Positions 32,156-44,400 of a stretch of DNA of 64,000 nucleotides are shown piece by piece (the first letter of the stretch is position 1; each line of letters starts with the position of its first letter). The stretch is from assembly GCF_000209165.1 (NCBI RefSeq), contig NC_009068.1:3446248-3510247 (forward strand). Reading direction: 5' to 3'. The stretch is from Scheffersomyces stipitis CBS 6054. Lineage: Eukaryota; Ascomycota; Pichiomycetes; Serinales; Debaryomycetaceae. A model generated the notes under the pieces. That model was not told the DNA's origin. It did not search any database and saw only the letters and a list, made by a program, of their open reading frames with translations. Made by a program: the position numbers and the translations under genes.

Positions 32156-33697
32156 CTATGCTAGTTTTGAAAGTAAACTCATGATGTCCACCTGCGCCGT
32201 AGACCTTGATTCGTCGTTGTCAGTCGATCCTGGATCGTACTCGTTTCCAGAAGAGGGACTATAGGCATCATCGTCGGCATCTTCATTGGCATCTTCATCT
32301 TCGTCGGTTACTTGCGCATCATGTTGGTGCTTCAATTCTAAGACATCCTTATGGTGTTTGCCGAATTCGCTACTCATTGCCTTCTGCTGGTCCAACTCGT
32401 CATTATCGCTATCATAGACATCGAAGTCACTGGTATCGTCGTCACTCTTTACGATCTTGATGATGTCTGTTTGCTCTTCGCGATCGAACTCCTTGACTTC
32501 AATGTCTTCAGAAAATGCCACTCGTTTCAATGAAGAAGGAGTCGATCCTCCTGAAGGTGTCTGCGAAAGTCTTCTCTTCTTCTTAGAAGGCAATTCGTTG
32601 TCGCTGTTACTTTCATCTTCACCTTCATCGTCGTTCTCGTAGGTCGGTAAATCATCATTATCATCATCGTCAACAAACGTAGGTCTCTTGGATTCAGCAG
32701 TGGTCTCGAACGATGGAGAAGGTTCTTCGTCCTTATCTTCCAATCCAGCATCGTGACTTGCGCCGTTCATTCCATCGTCTAACATTTCCTTCAACTCTTC
32801 TCTAGTCTCGTTCAACCGAATCAACTTGTCGTTTATGATCAGGATCTTGCTGTCTTCAGTCTTTGTTCCTTCGGAGATGATCTTTGATAAGTTCTCCAAC
32901 TGGTTGGAGATTTGCAATTTCACATCTTTTATTTCCTTAATATTTACTATAGAAACCTTGCTTAACTTCTCCAACATATTGAGTTTGGAAATATATATCT
33001 TGGGCGAGGGTAAGTTCTCTGACATCGATGGGTCCAGAGGCAAGTACGTCTTAGACTGAATTCCAAACTGGGTGAGATTAGCCTGGCTGATGTCAGTTAA
33101 TTGGTTTAAGTGTAAGAACAATTCGTTAAGATGATTCAATTCGGGCGCCACACTGGCCGACAGTGAGTCTGTGCTATTACTGCTACTATTGCTACTTGAT
33201 TTTCTAGAGTTTGAAGACTTTGGGCTAGAGTCTGTTGACTTTTCAGAGTTCCCATTATGGGTAGAAGGTGGAGGAGTGCGAAGAGCTTCTTTCATCTGTG
33301 CTATTTGAGGCGGCGAAAAGATTTGTCTTTGTTCCCAAACGCTGATCAAACGTTCAATTTTGGGCTTGGTGGCACTATCAACGTTGTAGAATGTTTTGCG
33401 CAAGACTGCTGGTAAGACGGTGGCAAAATCATTGATGAACTCAAGTTTCCTCTTTCTTCTAGCTTGCTGGACCACATCGTTGCAGAGGTACAACAACGAC
33501 AACTTCTTAGAAGATGGATTTTTCAAGTTGGCAGAAGCTGCGGTGGGAATGCTTAATGTGTACTGCGACCAGAACTTGGCGCTGTCGGCACTATGGCGGT
33601 GATGAAACAAAACCCATTGAGAAATGGAAACAATGGAGTCCTGGGTATCTTGAAGAGATGCCAACTTTTTCTTGAGAATCTCGGGCGAAAAAGACAT
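32156..33697 (-). CDS. RTT103: RNA polymerase II CTD-interacting protein Rtt103
   Basis: Rtt103 binds Ser2-phosphorylated RNA polymerase II CTD and helps Rat1/Xrn2-dependent transcription termination. The 513-residue protein begins with a CID domain (about residues 1-135), with the opening SFSPEILKKKLASLQDTQDS and the conserved KKLSLLYLCNDVVQQARRK. A Ser/Asn-rich linker follows, then a helical segment (about 185-290), and then a long acidic disordered tail with several Asp/Glu runs. The partner RPB1 CTD is encoded 9 kb away in the same window, though this is likely coincidence. It shares a divergent promoter region with CSM1. Confidence 0.9.
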   Translation of the reverse strand: MSFSPEILKKKLASLQDTQDSIVSISQWVLFHHRHSADSAKFWSQYTLSIPTAASANLKNPSSKKLSLLYLCNDVVQQARRKRKLEFINDFATVLPAVLRKTFYNVDSATKPKIERLISVWEQRQIFSPPQIAQMKEALRTPPPSTHNGNSEKSTDSSPKSSNSRKSSSNSSSNSTDSLSASVAPELNHLNELFLHLNQLTDISQANLTQFGIQSKTYLPLDPSMSENLPSPKIYISKLNMLEKLSKVSIVNIKEIKDVKLQISNQLENLSKIISEGTKTEDSKILIINDKLIRLNETREELKEMLDDGMNGASHDAGLEDKDEEPSPSFETTAESKRPTFVDDDDNDDLPTYENDDEGEDESNSDNELPSKKKRRLSQTPSGGSTPSSLKRVAFSEDIEVKEFDREEQTDIIKIVKSDDDTSDFDVYDSDNDELDQQKAMSSEFGKHHKDVLELKHQHDAQVTDEDEDANEDADDDAYSPSSGNEYDPGSTDNDESRSTAQVDIMSLLSKLA

Positions 33698-34413
33698 TCT
33701 AGAGTCAAGACAGCTTCTGCAGTTCTGGAATCAGCAAGATTGAGCTTTGAATGGAGAATGATAGATCTGAGATAGGTAAAATCAGGCGCTATGAGAAGAA
33801 AAGAGTATAAATTGAACATTCTAAGTTTGCTCGCTTGTTAAATTATTCAGTGCGGTATTTTGGTATCATTAGTGAAAGTTAGTGACAAAAGTAAATGAAA
33901 TCAAGTAATTCATACAAAATAGCGAGAAAACCAAGAGTAATTTAGCGAGAACTTTCACTGCGACAAACAAAATTGGGACCAAAGTCTTTTGGCACTACAG
34001 TTAAGTGCGAAGAATTAGTGAAAAGAAATTCGTTAGCTCTCAGAGAAAAATTCAAATACTGTCCGAAGAATTCAAATACTCTACACCAAATACCGCGCTC
34101 CACCATCCACCACATCTCCAGAACATTGTGCATACTACATCAAGAAATGGAATTTCGAATCCAAATAAAGAAATCCAATCCTTCGATAAAGGTTTGAGTT
34201 TTATAGCACTGTATTCGCAAAAGGGCTCGTTTAGTAAATCTTTGGTGTCATACTGTTACACTGCAATAACGATCTCCTTGTAATTCCAATCTCACAATTG
34301 TATTTTGAATTCGTTTTTCAATCTTCACTTGTTGATCAACGCGTCCGATAAATTCAACAACGAACAACATCCGTTTGATTTCATGTTAGTGTAGTAATTC
34401 AGATATTTCAAAT
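33698..34413. other. Divergent promoter region, RTT103 / CSM1
   Basis: About 715 bases between divergent start codons. Short open frames in it carry no known motif, and I see no RNA gene or repeat. Confidence 0.45.
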
Positions 34414-35415
34414 ATGGCTCCCAAAACTCGTAAAACTGTCCAGAAAGTGAAACCCGCTCCTGTGGAAGAAGTTCCCCACCCGAGAGTACGTAAGGTCTCA
34501 GCTAAGGTGTTGGAAAGTATGACAGATGTATCAGCATCAACTCCCTCAATGAAGAAAAAGAACCCCAGCTCACCATCAACTTCAAAAAGATCATCTTCAT
34601 CTTCGTCAGCAGCAGTTTCGGCATTAAGCAAGAAATTGAAGGCTTCCAACCCCATAATAACAGAGCAGGACATTGTTTCTGCTGAAAACGGCCAGGAACT
34701 TATAGAGCTCATAAACGGACTAGTGAACACCAAACAGGACGAGACGTTCGCCAAATACAAATCCAAGGTTCAGAACCAGCTAAATAATGACCACCAAGTA
34801 ATACAAGAGTTGAATGCCGATTTGCTCCAGCGCCAGGAAACCATCAACGGCTTGCTCCAAGAGATAAAGCAGCTCAAGAACGAGGTTAGAACATATTCCT
34901 CATCTAATTCGGCAAGTATGACGGTCGACGGCTCTCTTGATGAAAGCAAGGAGTTTGTCTATGAATCTCCCATCAGAAAGAAGATCAACAAGAAAATCAA
35001 GAACAGCGATACATTGATTAGCCAGGACCAACTATCCAAAGAACTAGAAAATATAGGTTTCACTTTAGACATGTTGGAACTTTTAACTGGTTTGAGAATT
35101 GTCAACTTCGAAGAAGATGAGTCCAAGTATTTCTTTGATGTAAAACAGTCTGGTTCGAATGGCCAAGATGAAATCTACATCAACTACCAACTTGTAATCT
35201 CAAAGTCGTTTGCAACTACTGCTGAGATCAACTACATCCCTACGTTCTTGGAAGCATTGGAAAATGATGACGAGGACCAGGAACAGGTCGATAACGCTAA
35301 CCTCTTGAAGGAAATCCTTCCGGACTACTTGTGTGAGAACTTGTCGTTCCCCTACGATACCTTGTCACAGTTCTACAGTAAAGTCAACCGAGCGGTCAAC
35401 AAGAGGACCAAATGA
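34414..35415 (+). CDS. CSM1: Monopolin-complex kinetochore protein Csm1
   Basis: Csm1 (Pcs1 in fission yeast) forms V-shaped complexes with Lrs4 that crosslink kinetochores and tether rDNA. The 333-residue protein has a basic, Ser-rich disordered N-terminus (1-75). A coiled coil follows (about 85-165), including LNADLLQRQETINGLLQEIK. The C-terminal globular domain lies at about 205-333. The end, ILPDYLCENLSFPYDTLSQF then YSKV, corresponds closely to the conserved end of budding yeast Csm1. The protein is longer than the 190-residue S. cerevisiae version because of the N-terminal extension and linker. It converges on the LYAR-like gene. Confidence 0.85.
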   Translation: MAPKTRKTVQKVKPAPVEEVPHPRVRKVSAKVLESMTDVSASTPSMKKKNPSSPSTSKRSSSSSSAAVSALSKKLKASNPIITEQDIVSAENGQELIELINGLVNTKQDETFAKYKSKVQNQLNNDHQVIQELNADLLQRQETINGLLQEIKQLKNEVRTYSSSNSASMTVDGSLDESKEFVYESPIRKKINKKIKNSDTLISQDQLSKELENIGFTLDMLELLTGLRIVNFEEDESKYFFDVKQSGSNGQDEIYINYQLVISKSFATTAEINYIPTFLEALENDDEDQEQVDNANLLKEILPDYLCENLSFPYDTLSQFYSKVNRAVNKRTK

Positions 35416-35508
35416 GAGTATGTACAATAATTTCTCTATAAATACACTAATGTACACCAGTTATAGTAGTATTCTATGGTACAAATTTTTAGCTTGCTTG
35501 TGTTGTGT

Positions 35509-36021
35509 TCATGCTATTATGATTTGACCAACTTCATTCTTGGTGATTCTCAACTTCTTCAACACTTGCTTTAATTCCTCGGAGTTGTCCTTGGAGAGCT
35601 TCTTGACTATCTTGTACAAATTTTCCTCCTTGTTGGAGTCCAAGTACTTGGCCAAAGAGGCTGTCTTTTTGAATTCCTTCTGATTTTTGAATTCCTTCTG
35701 ATTTTTGAACTCCTTTTCCTTCTTAGCAGGCTTATCAACATTTGTTGGCTCTTTTACAGTTTCTGATTTCGTCTCTGAATGCTGCTGTTGCTTCTGCTGT
35801 TTCTGCTGTTTCTGCTGTTTCTGCTTTGGACCCTTATACAAAGCCTTTTCGTATTTTTCTGCTTCTGAGATGCAACTGGTATGTGCTCTGTATGAGGTGC
35901 CTTGGAAAGTAGTTGAACAATCAATACAGGAGAAGTAGGCACCATAGCACCTTTGAGAGTGCTGATCCAACTTCTTCTTGACCACAGTATCGTTACAGAC
36001 TTCACACGAGAATGAGACCAT
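35509..36021 (-). CDS. LYAR-type C2HC zinc-finger protein (YCR087C-A family)
   Basis: The 170-residue protein opens MVSFSCEVCNDTVVKKKLDQ and continues with HSQRC, then a second finger around YFSCIDCSTTFQGTSYRAHT and SC. That is the LYAR zinc-finger layout found in animal LYAR and yeast YCR087C-A, nucleolar proteins of unclear detailed role. A Gln/Lys-rich tract (KQQKQQKQQKQQ, about residues 68-80) and three copies of KEFKNQ-like repeats (about 103-118) follow. The C-terminus is a basic helix ending EVGQIIIA. I infer nucleic-acid binding from the family. The repeats probably vary in length between strains. Confidence 0.8.
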   Translation of the reverse strand: MVSFSCEVCNDTVVKKKLDQHSQRCYGAYFSCIDCSTTFQGTSYRAHTSCISEAEKYEKALYKGPKQKQQKQQKQQKQQQHSETKSETVKEPTNVDKPAKKEKEFKNQKEFKNQKEFKKTASLAKYLDSNKEENLYKIVKKLSKDNSEELKQVLKKLRITKNEVGQIIIA

Positions 36022-36380
36022 ATTTAGATGGTAACGTTGTTATTGATTCAGAAAACTAAAAATTGGAATTCAATATTTTGTGAGTCTAATTTTTTTTGAA
36101 TGCGATGGCCGAAAAAATGTATGTAGAAGTCTGTGATGGCGTGGCTATATGTTTAATATATGGAAAAGGCTACGCTCTTGAAAAATCCAGTCATAAATCT
36201 TAATGTCCGCCTAATATATTATACATATATGGTATATACAAAAACTCGTCATCTGTAACATATACTATTTACAAGGTTACTTCAGTATCTGGCAACTGCT
36301 CTTAAAATGAAAACGGAGCATATCTCTTCTGGAGCGTAAAAACAACCTGTTACTCTCTTCTTTGTTTTTGATCCCTCCGG
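36022..36380. other. Intergenic region, COX16 to LYAR-like gene
   Basis: About 360 AT-rich bases with several ATAT runs (36213-36240). It serves as promoter for the LYAR-like gene on the minus strand. Nothing else recognised. Confidence 0.4.
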
Positions 36381-36770
36381 TTACCATACTGGCTCATCTT
36401 CCTTCTTTCTCTTCACCCTGACAATCTCGTAGTCGTCGTTGGAACTCACTTCTTTCTCCAAGTGGTCCGATAACAACCCTTGTAATCTGTAGAAATCCTT
36501 CTTCTTGTCAAATTCACGCTTGTTCTCAATCATTGACAACATTTCCTCTTCATTCAACTGGCGATACTTTTCGTCATACTTCTCCCATTTCACACTAGTA
36601 AATTTCTGTAGATAGATGGAACCGGCCACTATCGAAAGCATAAATGGTAAACCAAAGTAAAAAAAATGGTTTTTCTTCAACAACTTCTGGTATTTTCCGG
36701 CAAATGACTTGTCATATGCAGCTTGTTCCTTACTTCCGCGGAAAACTTTCTCTCCTCCCAAGTAAACCAT
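36381..36770 (-). CDS. COX16: Cytochrome c oxidase assembly protein Cox16
   Basis: Cox16 is a small inner-membrane protein needed for cytochrome oxidase assembly. The 129-residue protein has one transmembrane segment (about residues 36-55, FFYFGLPFMLSIVAGSIYLQ). The diagnostic stretch KFTSVKWEKYDEKYRQLNEE follows directly. The N-terminal part is basic and the C-terminus is charged, ending EDEPVW. Length and order match the family. This is the last clearly conserved housekeeping gene before the gene-poor subtelomeric part. Confidence 0.93.
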   Translation of the reverse strand: MVYLGGEKVFRGSKEQAAYDKSFAGKYQKLLKKNHFFYFGLPFMLSIVAGSIYLQKFTSVKWEKYDEKYRQLNEEEMLSMIENKREFDKKKDFYRLQGLLSDHLEKEVSSNDDYEIVRVKRKKEDEPVW

Positions 36771-38417
36771 CTCGGAACACTAGACAGTTGTACAATGGCT
36801 GTTAAAATAACGATAAGTTGTAGGTTATTCTCGTACAACTTTAGTGGTGAAATTAAAATGTCGAAATAATGTCGTATGAAAATAATGTCGTTAATTTTCT
36901 TGTTAACTTTTCCGGACTTAGAGTTGGAGATCATATTTCACTTTTGATGATAACATGTCTTTCAGTTCTAAAGCCTACTGCCATTACGGCTGTTAAGATG
37001 TTAATAGGAATACTACTTCGTTTTATGCTCTCCGATTCCACCTCCATCCTTGTCTGTAGTTCTTATTCTCCTTGACAACCATATTTTTATTTAGCTACTC
37101 ATTTTGTTCGGTCCATTGTTTCGTGTTGCAACTAAATTACAATTTGCAATGTTCCGTAACTTAGTGAGTGAAGCATTCTCAGACTACCAAATATTTTTCG
37201 ATTTCATTCAATAAAATAGTCATCTCTTCCACCGATACAATGCAAGTCTAATCCGTGACATGGTATTGGCCAGAACAACTTGTCTCTGAGGGTGCTTTGT
37301 TTTACAAGATTTGGATGTACCAGTTCTATTCTCCTCTTTGAAGAAGATTTCTGTTAGTAGTCATCACCCAAGTTATATCAAAAATTGCATGTTCCACGCC
37401 TATGTTTCAGATGATTATGCAGTTGAGGGTGAAGAGGACTATGAAGAAGCTTGAGTCTAGAATATTGAATAGTTATGTCAAGGATTGTCGTTGATAGACG
37501 AGTTGATCTTATTTGCATTTATTCTAGTATTCCTCGAAGACTTGGGTATTTGCCTTCACTATACAATGCAGTGTGGAAAACCTTTCTTTGCACCAATATT
37601 AATTGGTTGCAAAATCATAAAACTAAAGGTTAGTCATTTTGTATTTTATTCTGCAAATCCAATTCAGAAATTGAAGTTGCGATTGCAAACTAGTTGGTGT
37701 TAATTTCGTTCATTTTAAATGTATGTTGGCAAATAATGAAATACCTCCATAAGAGCGCACTTTTTCAAAAAACTTGTAGTCAGCAAAGAGGAGTTGCAGA
37801 TGCTCATGGTATAGATATGTACTGTACAAAAGTATAGTATTAATGGGAGCGCCAGCCCTTCCTTTCTGCGACTAAGTGACTGATGAAGATTTATACACTA
37901 TAAGCATAATACTGTAATGCGTTTATGTACATCTGATAGATTCTAGTACTCTGATTCAAAGTATTCTGAACTCATTTTCTGAACTCCAGTCCGGAGGCAT
38001 TGGATTTCAATATAGATGGATTCACTTTGAGAGATAGTCAGACTGCTGTTTCCAACATGAATTTAATAGTTTCCTTTTTGAAAGGACCACAGGCTCTAAT
38101 TCTTCAAAAAATGAGAAATTTTACATAACCAGAAGCTCCTTGAACCTCCACACCACACAGACGTCAATGATAATACATGAATTAATATATTAAGCCAGCT
38201 CATGAATATTTATGATCCTAGTACAAATGTAAACTTCTATAAGAAAAGAGGGGAATCGAATTTTAACGTAGTTGAAAAGAAGAAATAATGCATAGTTGGT
38301 AATAAGCGTAAAAAACTACATTATCTAGTAGCCTCACGACTTAAATAGTGACACGAATTGAATAGTCAAGAAAGAAGTCATTTAAGTGAAAGTGAAAAAA
38401 TTAATATTTTTGGTTAT
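36771..38417. other. Gene-poor stretch between COX16 and the adhesin gene
   Basis: About 1.65 kb of AT-rich DNA without a supported gene. One plus-strand frame (37290-37454, open after a TGA) reads like coding sequence but has no start and no recognised family, and it may be a gene fragment. No RNA gene seen. Confidence 0.45.
37290..37454 (+). pseudogene. Possible gene fragment, unrecognised
   Basis: A stretch of 54 sense codons follows a TGA and ends in TGA. It translates to protein-like sequence with an acidic C-terminus (AVEGEEDYEEA). No ATG opens it, and nothing upstream continues it. I do not recognise the family. It could be the 3' remnant of a deleted gene or chance. Confidence 0.2.
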
Positions 38418-41400
38418 CTAGATCATCAAAATTACGATGAAACTGACAACCATGACAGAAATTGTGGACGACTTTGCCTTACCAGCTGAACCTTCAAGAG
38501 GTACTACAACAGTCGGAGTAACGTCTCCTACGTTGGAGCTTGAATCACCATTTCCAACTTGAGGTGGAGTAAATGTAGACCCAGTGTTAGATCCAGTGTT
38601 GGATCCAGTGTTAGATCCAGTGTTGGATCCAGTGTTAGATCCAGTGTTAGATCCAGTGTTAGATCCAGTGTTAGATCCAGTGTTAGATCCAGTGTTAGAT
38701 CCAGTGTTAGATCCAGTGTTAGATCCAGTGTTAGATCCAGTGTTAGATCCAGTGTTAGTTCCAGTGTTAGATCCAGTGTTAGTCCCAGAACCAAATTCAG
38801 GGGAAGATGATGGCGTTGTACCAGTGCTACCTTCTTCAACAGCAGGAGTAGCTAAGACGGGAGACCCATCTGCTGTAACAGTAAATTCTACACAAGGTGA
38901 TCCTCTGTGACAAACAGTCTGCACGAGAGTGTCCGTTGCGATATAAGTAGTGGTCTCTTCTCCGATGGGGGTACCAACAGATGAACTGGTCGCATTCCAG
39001 TAAGTATTGAATCCTTGCGAAACTCGAGACGAAACATCCAAAATAGAAGTCGTAGTGTACCACAATCCATCTGAGTCAGTAGATACAATCACGTCACCAG
39101 TTTCGGTTGAAACAGATCCATCAGAGTTGGTGGTGGTGAACGTGGTGGTGTATTCAGTGAACTCAGGACCAGTAGATGATTCGCTGATGATAGACGTAGT
39201 GGTATACCACGATCCATCCGAGTCAGTAGATACAATCACATCGCCAGTTTCGGTCGCAACAGATCCATCAGAATTGGTGGTGGTGAATGTGGTTGTGTAC
39301 TCAGTGAAGTCAGGACCAGTAGAAGACACACAATCAGATTCATCTCTACGACAAATAATAAGTGTACTAGACTCGCTGATGATAGAAGTACTGGTGTACC
39401 ACAATCCATCCGAGTCAGTTGAAACAATCACATCACCAGTTTCGGTTGAAACAGATCCATCAGAATTGGTGGTGGTGAATGTGGTGGTGTATTCAGTGAA
39501 GTCAGGACCACTACTAGACTCGCTGATGATAGACGTGGTTGTGTACCACGATCCATCCGAGTCAGTTGAAACAATCACATCGCCAGTGTCAGTAGAAACA
39601 GATCCATCAGAGTTGGTGGTGGTGAATGTGGTTGTGTACTCAGTGAACTCAGGACCAGTAGATGATTCACTAATGATAGAAGTTGTTGTGTACCACGATC
39701 CATCCGAGTCAGTTGAAACAATCACATCGCCAGTGTCAGTAGAAACAGATCCATCAGAGTTGGTGGTGGTGAACGTGGTGGTGTACTCAGTGAACTCAGG
39801 ACCAGTAGATGATTCGCTGATGATAGACGTGGTTGTGTACCACGATCCATCCGAGTCAGTAGAAACAATCACATCGCCAGTGTCAGTAGAAACAGATCCA
39901 TCAGAGTTGGTGGTGGTGAACGTGGTGGTGTACTCAGTGAACTCGGGACCAGTAGATGATTCGCTAATGATAGACGTGGTTGTGTACCACGATCCATCCG
40001 AGTCAGTTGAAACAATCACATCGCCAGTTTCGGTCGAAACAGATCCATCAGAATTGGTGGTGGTGAATGTGGTGGTGTACTCAGTGAACTCGGGACCACT
40101 ACTAGACTCGCTGATGATAGACGTGGTTGTGTACCACGATCCATCCGAGTCAGTTGAAACAATCACATCGCCAGTTTCGGTCGAAACAGATCCATCAGAA
40201 TTGGTGGTGGTGAACGTGGTGGTGTACTCAGTGAACTCAGGACCAGTAGATGATTCGCTGATGATAGACGTGGTTGTGTACCACGATCCATCCGAGTCAG
40301 TTGAAACAATCACATCGCCAGTTTCGGTTGAAACAGATCCATCAGAATTGGTGGTGGTGAATGTGGTGGTGTATTCAGTGAAGTCGGGACCACTACTAGA
40401 CTCGCTGATGATAGACGTGGTTGTGTACCACGATCCATCCGAGTCAGTTGAAACAATCACGTCACCAGTTTCGGTTGAAACAGATCCATCAGAATTGGTG
40501 GTGGTGAATGTGGTTGTGTACTCAGTGAACTCGGGACCACTACTAGACTCGCTGATGATAGACGTGGTTGTGTACCACGATCCATCCGAGTCAGTTGAAA
40601 CAATCACGTCACCAGTTTCGGTTGAAACAGATCCATCAGAGTTGGTGGTGGTGAATGTGGTGGTGTATTCAGTGAACTCAGGACCAGTAGATGATTCACT
40701 AATGATAGACGTGGTTGTGTACCACGATCCATCCGAGTCAGTAGAAACAATCACATCGCCAGTTTCGGTCGAAACAGATCCATCAGAATTGGTGGTGGTG
40801 AATGTGGTGGTGTATTCAGTGAAGTCGGGACCACTACTAGACTCGCTGATGATAGACGTGGTTGTGTACCACGATCCATCCGAGTCAGTAGATACAATCA
40901 CGTCACCAGTTTCGGTTGAAACAGATCCATCAGAATTGGTGGTGGTGAATGTGGTGGTGTACTCAGTGAACTCGGGACCACTACTAGACTCGCTGATGAT
41001 AGACGTGGTTGTGTACCACGATCCATCCGAGTCAGTTGAAACAATCACATCGCCAGTTTCGGTCGAAACAGATCCATCAGAGTTGGTGGTGGTGAATGTG
41101 GTGGTGTATTCAGTGAACTCAGGACCACTACTAGACTCGCTAATGATAGACGTGGTTGTGTACCACGATCCATCCGAGTCAGTTGAAACAATCACATCGC
41201 CAGTTTCGGTCGAAACAGATCCATCAGAATTGGTGGTGGTGAATGTGGTGGTGTACTCAGTGAACTCAGGACCACTACTAGACTCGCTGATGATAGACGT
41301 GGTTGTGTACCACGATCCATCCGAGTCAGTTGAAACAATCACATCGCCAGTGTCAGTAGAAACAGATCCATCAGAGTTGGTGGTGGTGAACGTGGTGGTG

Positions 41401-44400
41401 TATTCAGTGAACTCAGGACCAGTAGATGATTCGCTAATGATAGAAGTTGTTGTGTACCACGATCCATCCGAGTCAGTTGAAACAATCACATCGCCAGTTT
41501 CGGTCGAAACAGATCCATCAGAGTTGGTGGTGGTGAATGTGGTGGTGTATTCAGTGAACTCAGGACCACTACTAGACTCGCTAATGATAGACGTGGTTGT
41601 GTACCACGATCCATCCGAGTCAGTTGAAACAATCACATCGCCAGTTTCGGTCGAAACAGATCCATCAGAATTGGTGGTGGTGAATGTGGTGGTGTACTCA
41701 GTGAACTCAGGACCACTACTAGACTCGCTGATGATAGACGTGGTTGTGTACCACGATCCATCCGAGTCAGTTGAAACAATCACATCGCCAGTGTCAGTAG
41801 AAACAGATCCATCAGAGTTGGTGGTGGTGAACGTGGTGGTGTACTCAGTGAACTCGGGACCAGTAGATGATTCGCTAATGATAGACGTGGTTGTGTACCA
41901 CGATCCATCCGAGTCAGTTGAAACAATCACATCGCCAGTTTCGGTCGAAACAGATCCATCAGAATTGGTGGTGGTGAATGTGGTGGTGTACTCAGTGAAC
42001 TCGGGACCACTACTAGACTCGCTAATGATAGACGTGGTTGTGTACCACGATCCATCCGAGTCAGTTGAAACAATCACATCGCCAGTTTCGGTCGAAACAG
42101 ATCCATCAGAGTTGGTGGTGGTGAATGTGGTGGTGTATTCAGTGAACTCAGGACCAGTAGATGATTCACTAATGATAGAAGTTGTTGTGTACCACGATCC
42201 ATCCGAGTCAGTTGAAACAATCACGTCACCAGTTTCGGTTGAAACAGATCCATCAGAATTGGTGGTGGTGAATGTGGTTGTGTACTCAGTGAACTCGGGA
42301 CCACTACTAGACTCGCTAATGATAGACGTGGTTGTGTACCACGATCCATCCGAGTCAGTTGAAACAATCACATCGCCAGTTTCGGTCGAAACAGATCCAT
42401 CAGAGTTGGTGGTGGTGAATGTGGTGGTGTATTCAGTGAACTCGGGACCAGTAGATGATTCACTAATGATAGAAGTTGTTGTGTACCACGATCCATCCGA
42501 GTCAGTAGAAACAATCACGTCACCAGTTTCGGTCGAAACAGATCCATCAGAGTTGGTGGTGGTGAATGTGGTGGTGTATTCAGTGAACTCAGGACCAGTA
42601 GATGATTCACTAATGATAGACGTGGTTGTGTACCACGATCCATCCGAGTCAGTAGAAACAATCACATCGCCAGTTTCGGTCGAAACAGATCCATCAGAAT
42701 TGGTGGTGGTGAATGTGGTGGTGTATTCAGTGAAGTCGGGACCACTACTAGACTCGCTGATGATAGACGTGGTTGTGTACCACGATCCATCCGAGTCAGT
42801 AGATACAATCACGTCACCAGTTTCGGTTGAAACAGATCCATCAGAATTGGTGGTGGTGAACGTGGTGGTGTACTCAGTGAACTCGGGACCAGTAGATGAT
42901 TCGCTAATGATAGACGTGGTTGTGTACCACGATCCATCCGAGTCAGTTGAAACAATCACATCGCCAGTTTCGGTCGAAACAGATCCATCAGAATTGGTGG
43001 TGGTGAATGTGGTGGTGTACTCAGTGAACTCGGGACCACTACTAGACTCGCTGATGATAGACGTGGTTGTGTACCACGATCCATCCGAGTCAGTTGAAAC
43101 AATCACATCGCCAGTTTCGGTTGAAACAGATCCATCAGAATTGGTGGTGGTGAATGTGGTGGTGTATTCAGTGAAGTCGGGACCACTACTAGACTCGCTG
43201 ATGATAGACGTGGTTGTGTACCACGATCCATCCGAGTCAGTTGAAACAATCACGTCACCAGTTTCGGTTGAAACAGATCCATCAGAATTGGTGGTGGTGA
43301 ATGTGGTTGTGTACTCAGTGAACTCGGGACCACTACTAGACTCGCTGATGATAGACGTGGTTGTGTACCACGATCCATCCGAGTCAGTTGAAACAATCAC
43401 GTCACCAGTTTCGGTTGAAACAGATCCATCAGAATTGGTGGTGGTGAATGTGGTTGTGTACTCAGTGAACTCGGGACCACTACTAGACTCGCTAATGATA
43501 GACGTGGTTGTGTACCACGATCCATCCGAGTCAGTTGAAACAATCACATCGCCAGTTTCGGTCGAAACAGATCCATCAGAATTGGTGGTGGTGAATGTGG
43601 TGGTGTACTCAGTGAACTCAGGACCACTACTAGACTCGCTGATGATAGACGTGGTTGTGTACCACGATCCATCCGAGTCAGTTGAAACAATCACATCGCC
43701 AGTGTCAGTAGAAACAGATCCATCAGAGTTGGTGGTGGTGAACGTGGTGGTGTACTCAGTGAACTCGGGACCAGTAGATGATTCGCTAATGATAGACGTG
43801 GTTGTGTACCACGATCCATCCGAGTCAGTTGAAACAATCACATCGCCAGTTTCGGTCGAAACAGATCCATCAGAGTTGGTGGTGGTGAATGTGGTGGTGT
43901 AATCTGTAAAGTGATCAGTTTCAGATGAGGATGTGTCAGAAGGAACTTCGACGATAACAGTGTCAGTACCACCAACAGTGTCTGAAATAGTCACAGTAGT
44001 TGTCTCGGTACCAGTCCAAGTAGAAGTGATGGTGGTTTGACTGTTGGCTGTAGAAGGTACTTCGACAATAACAGTGTCAGTACCACCAACGGTGTCTGAA
44101 ATAGTCACAGTGGTAGTTTCCGTTCCAGTCCATGTGGACGTGATGGTGGTTTCGCTATTTGAAGGAACTTCGACGATAACAGTGTCAGTACCACCGACGG
44201 TGTCTGAAATAGTCACTGTAGTTGTCTCTGTACCAGTCCATGTGGATGTGATGGTTGTTTGACTGTTGGCTGTAGAAGGTACTTCGACGATAACAGTGTC
44301 AGTACCACCAACAGTGTCTGAAATAGTCACAGTAGTTGTCTCGGTACCAGTCCAAGTAGAAGTGATGGTGGTTTGACTGTTGGCTGTAGAAGGTACTTCG

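Noticed and set aside
38528..38910. Repetitive frames on both strands over the 12-bp array
   Set aside because: They are shadows of the Gly-Ser-Asn-Thr array of the adhesin.
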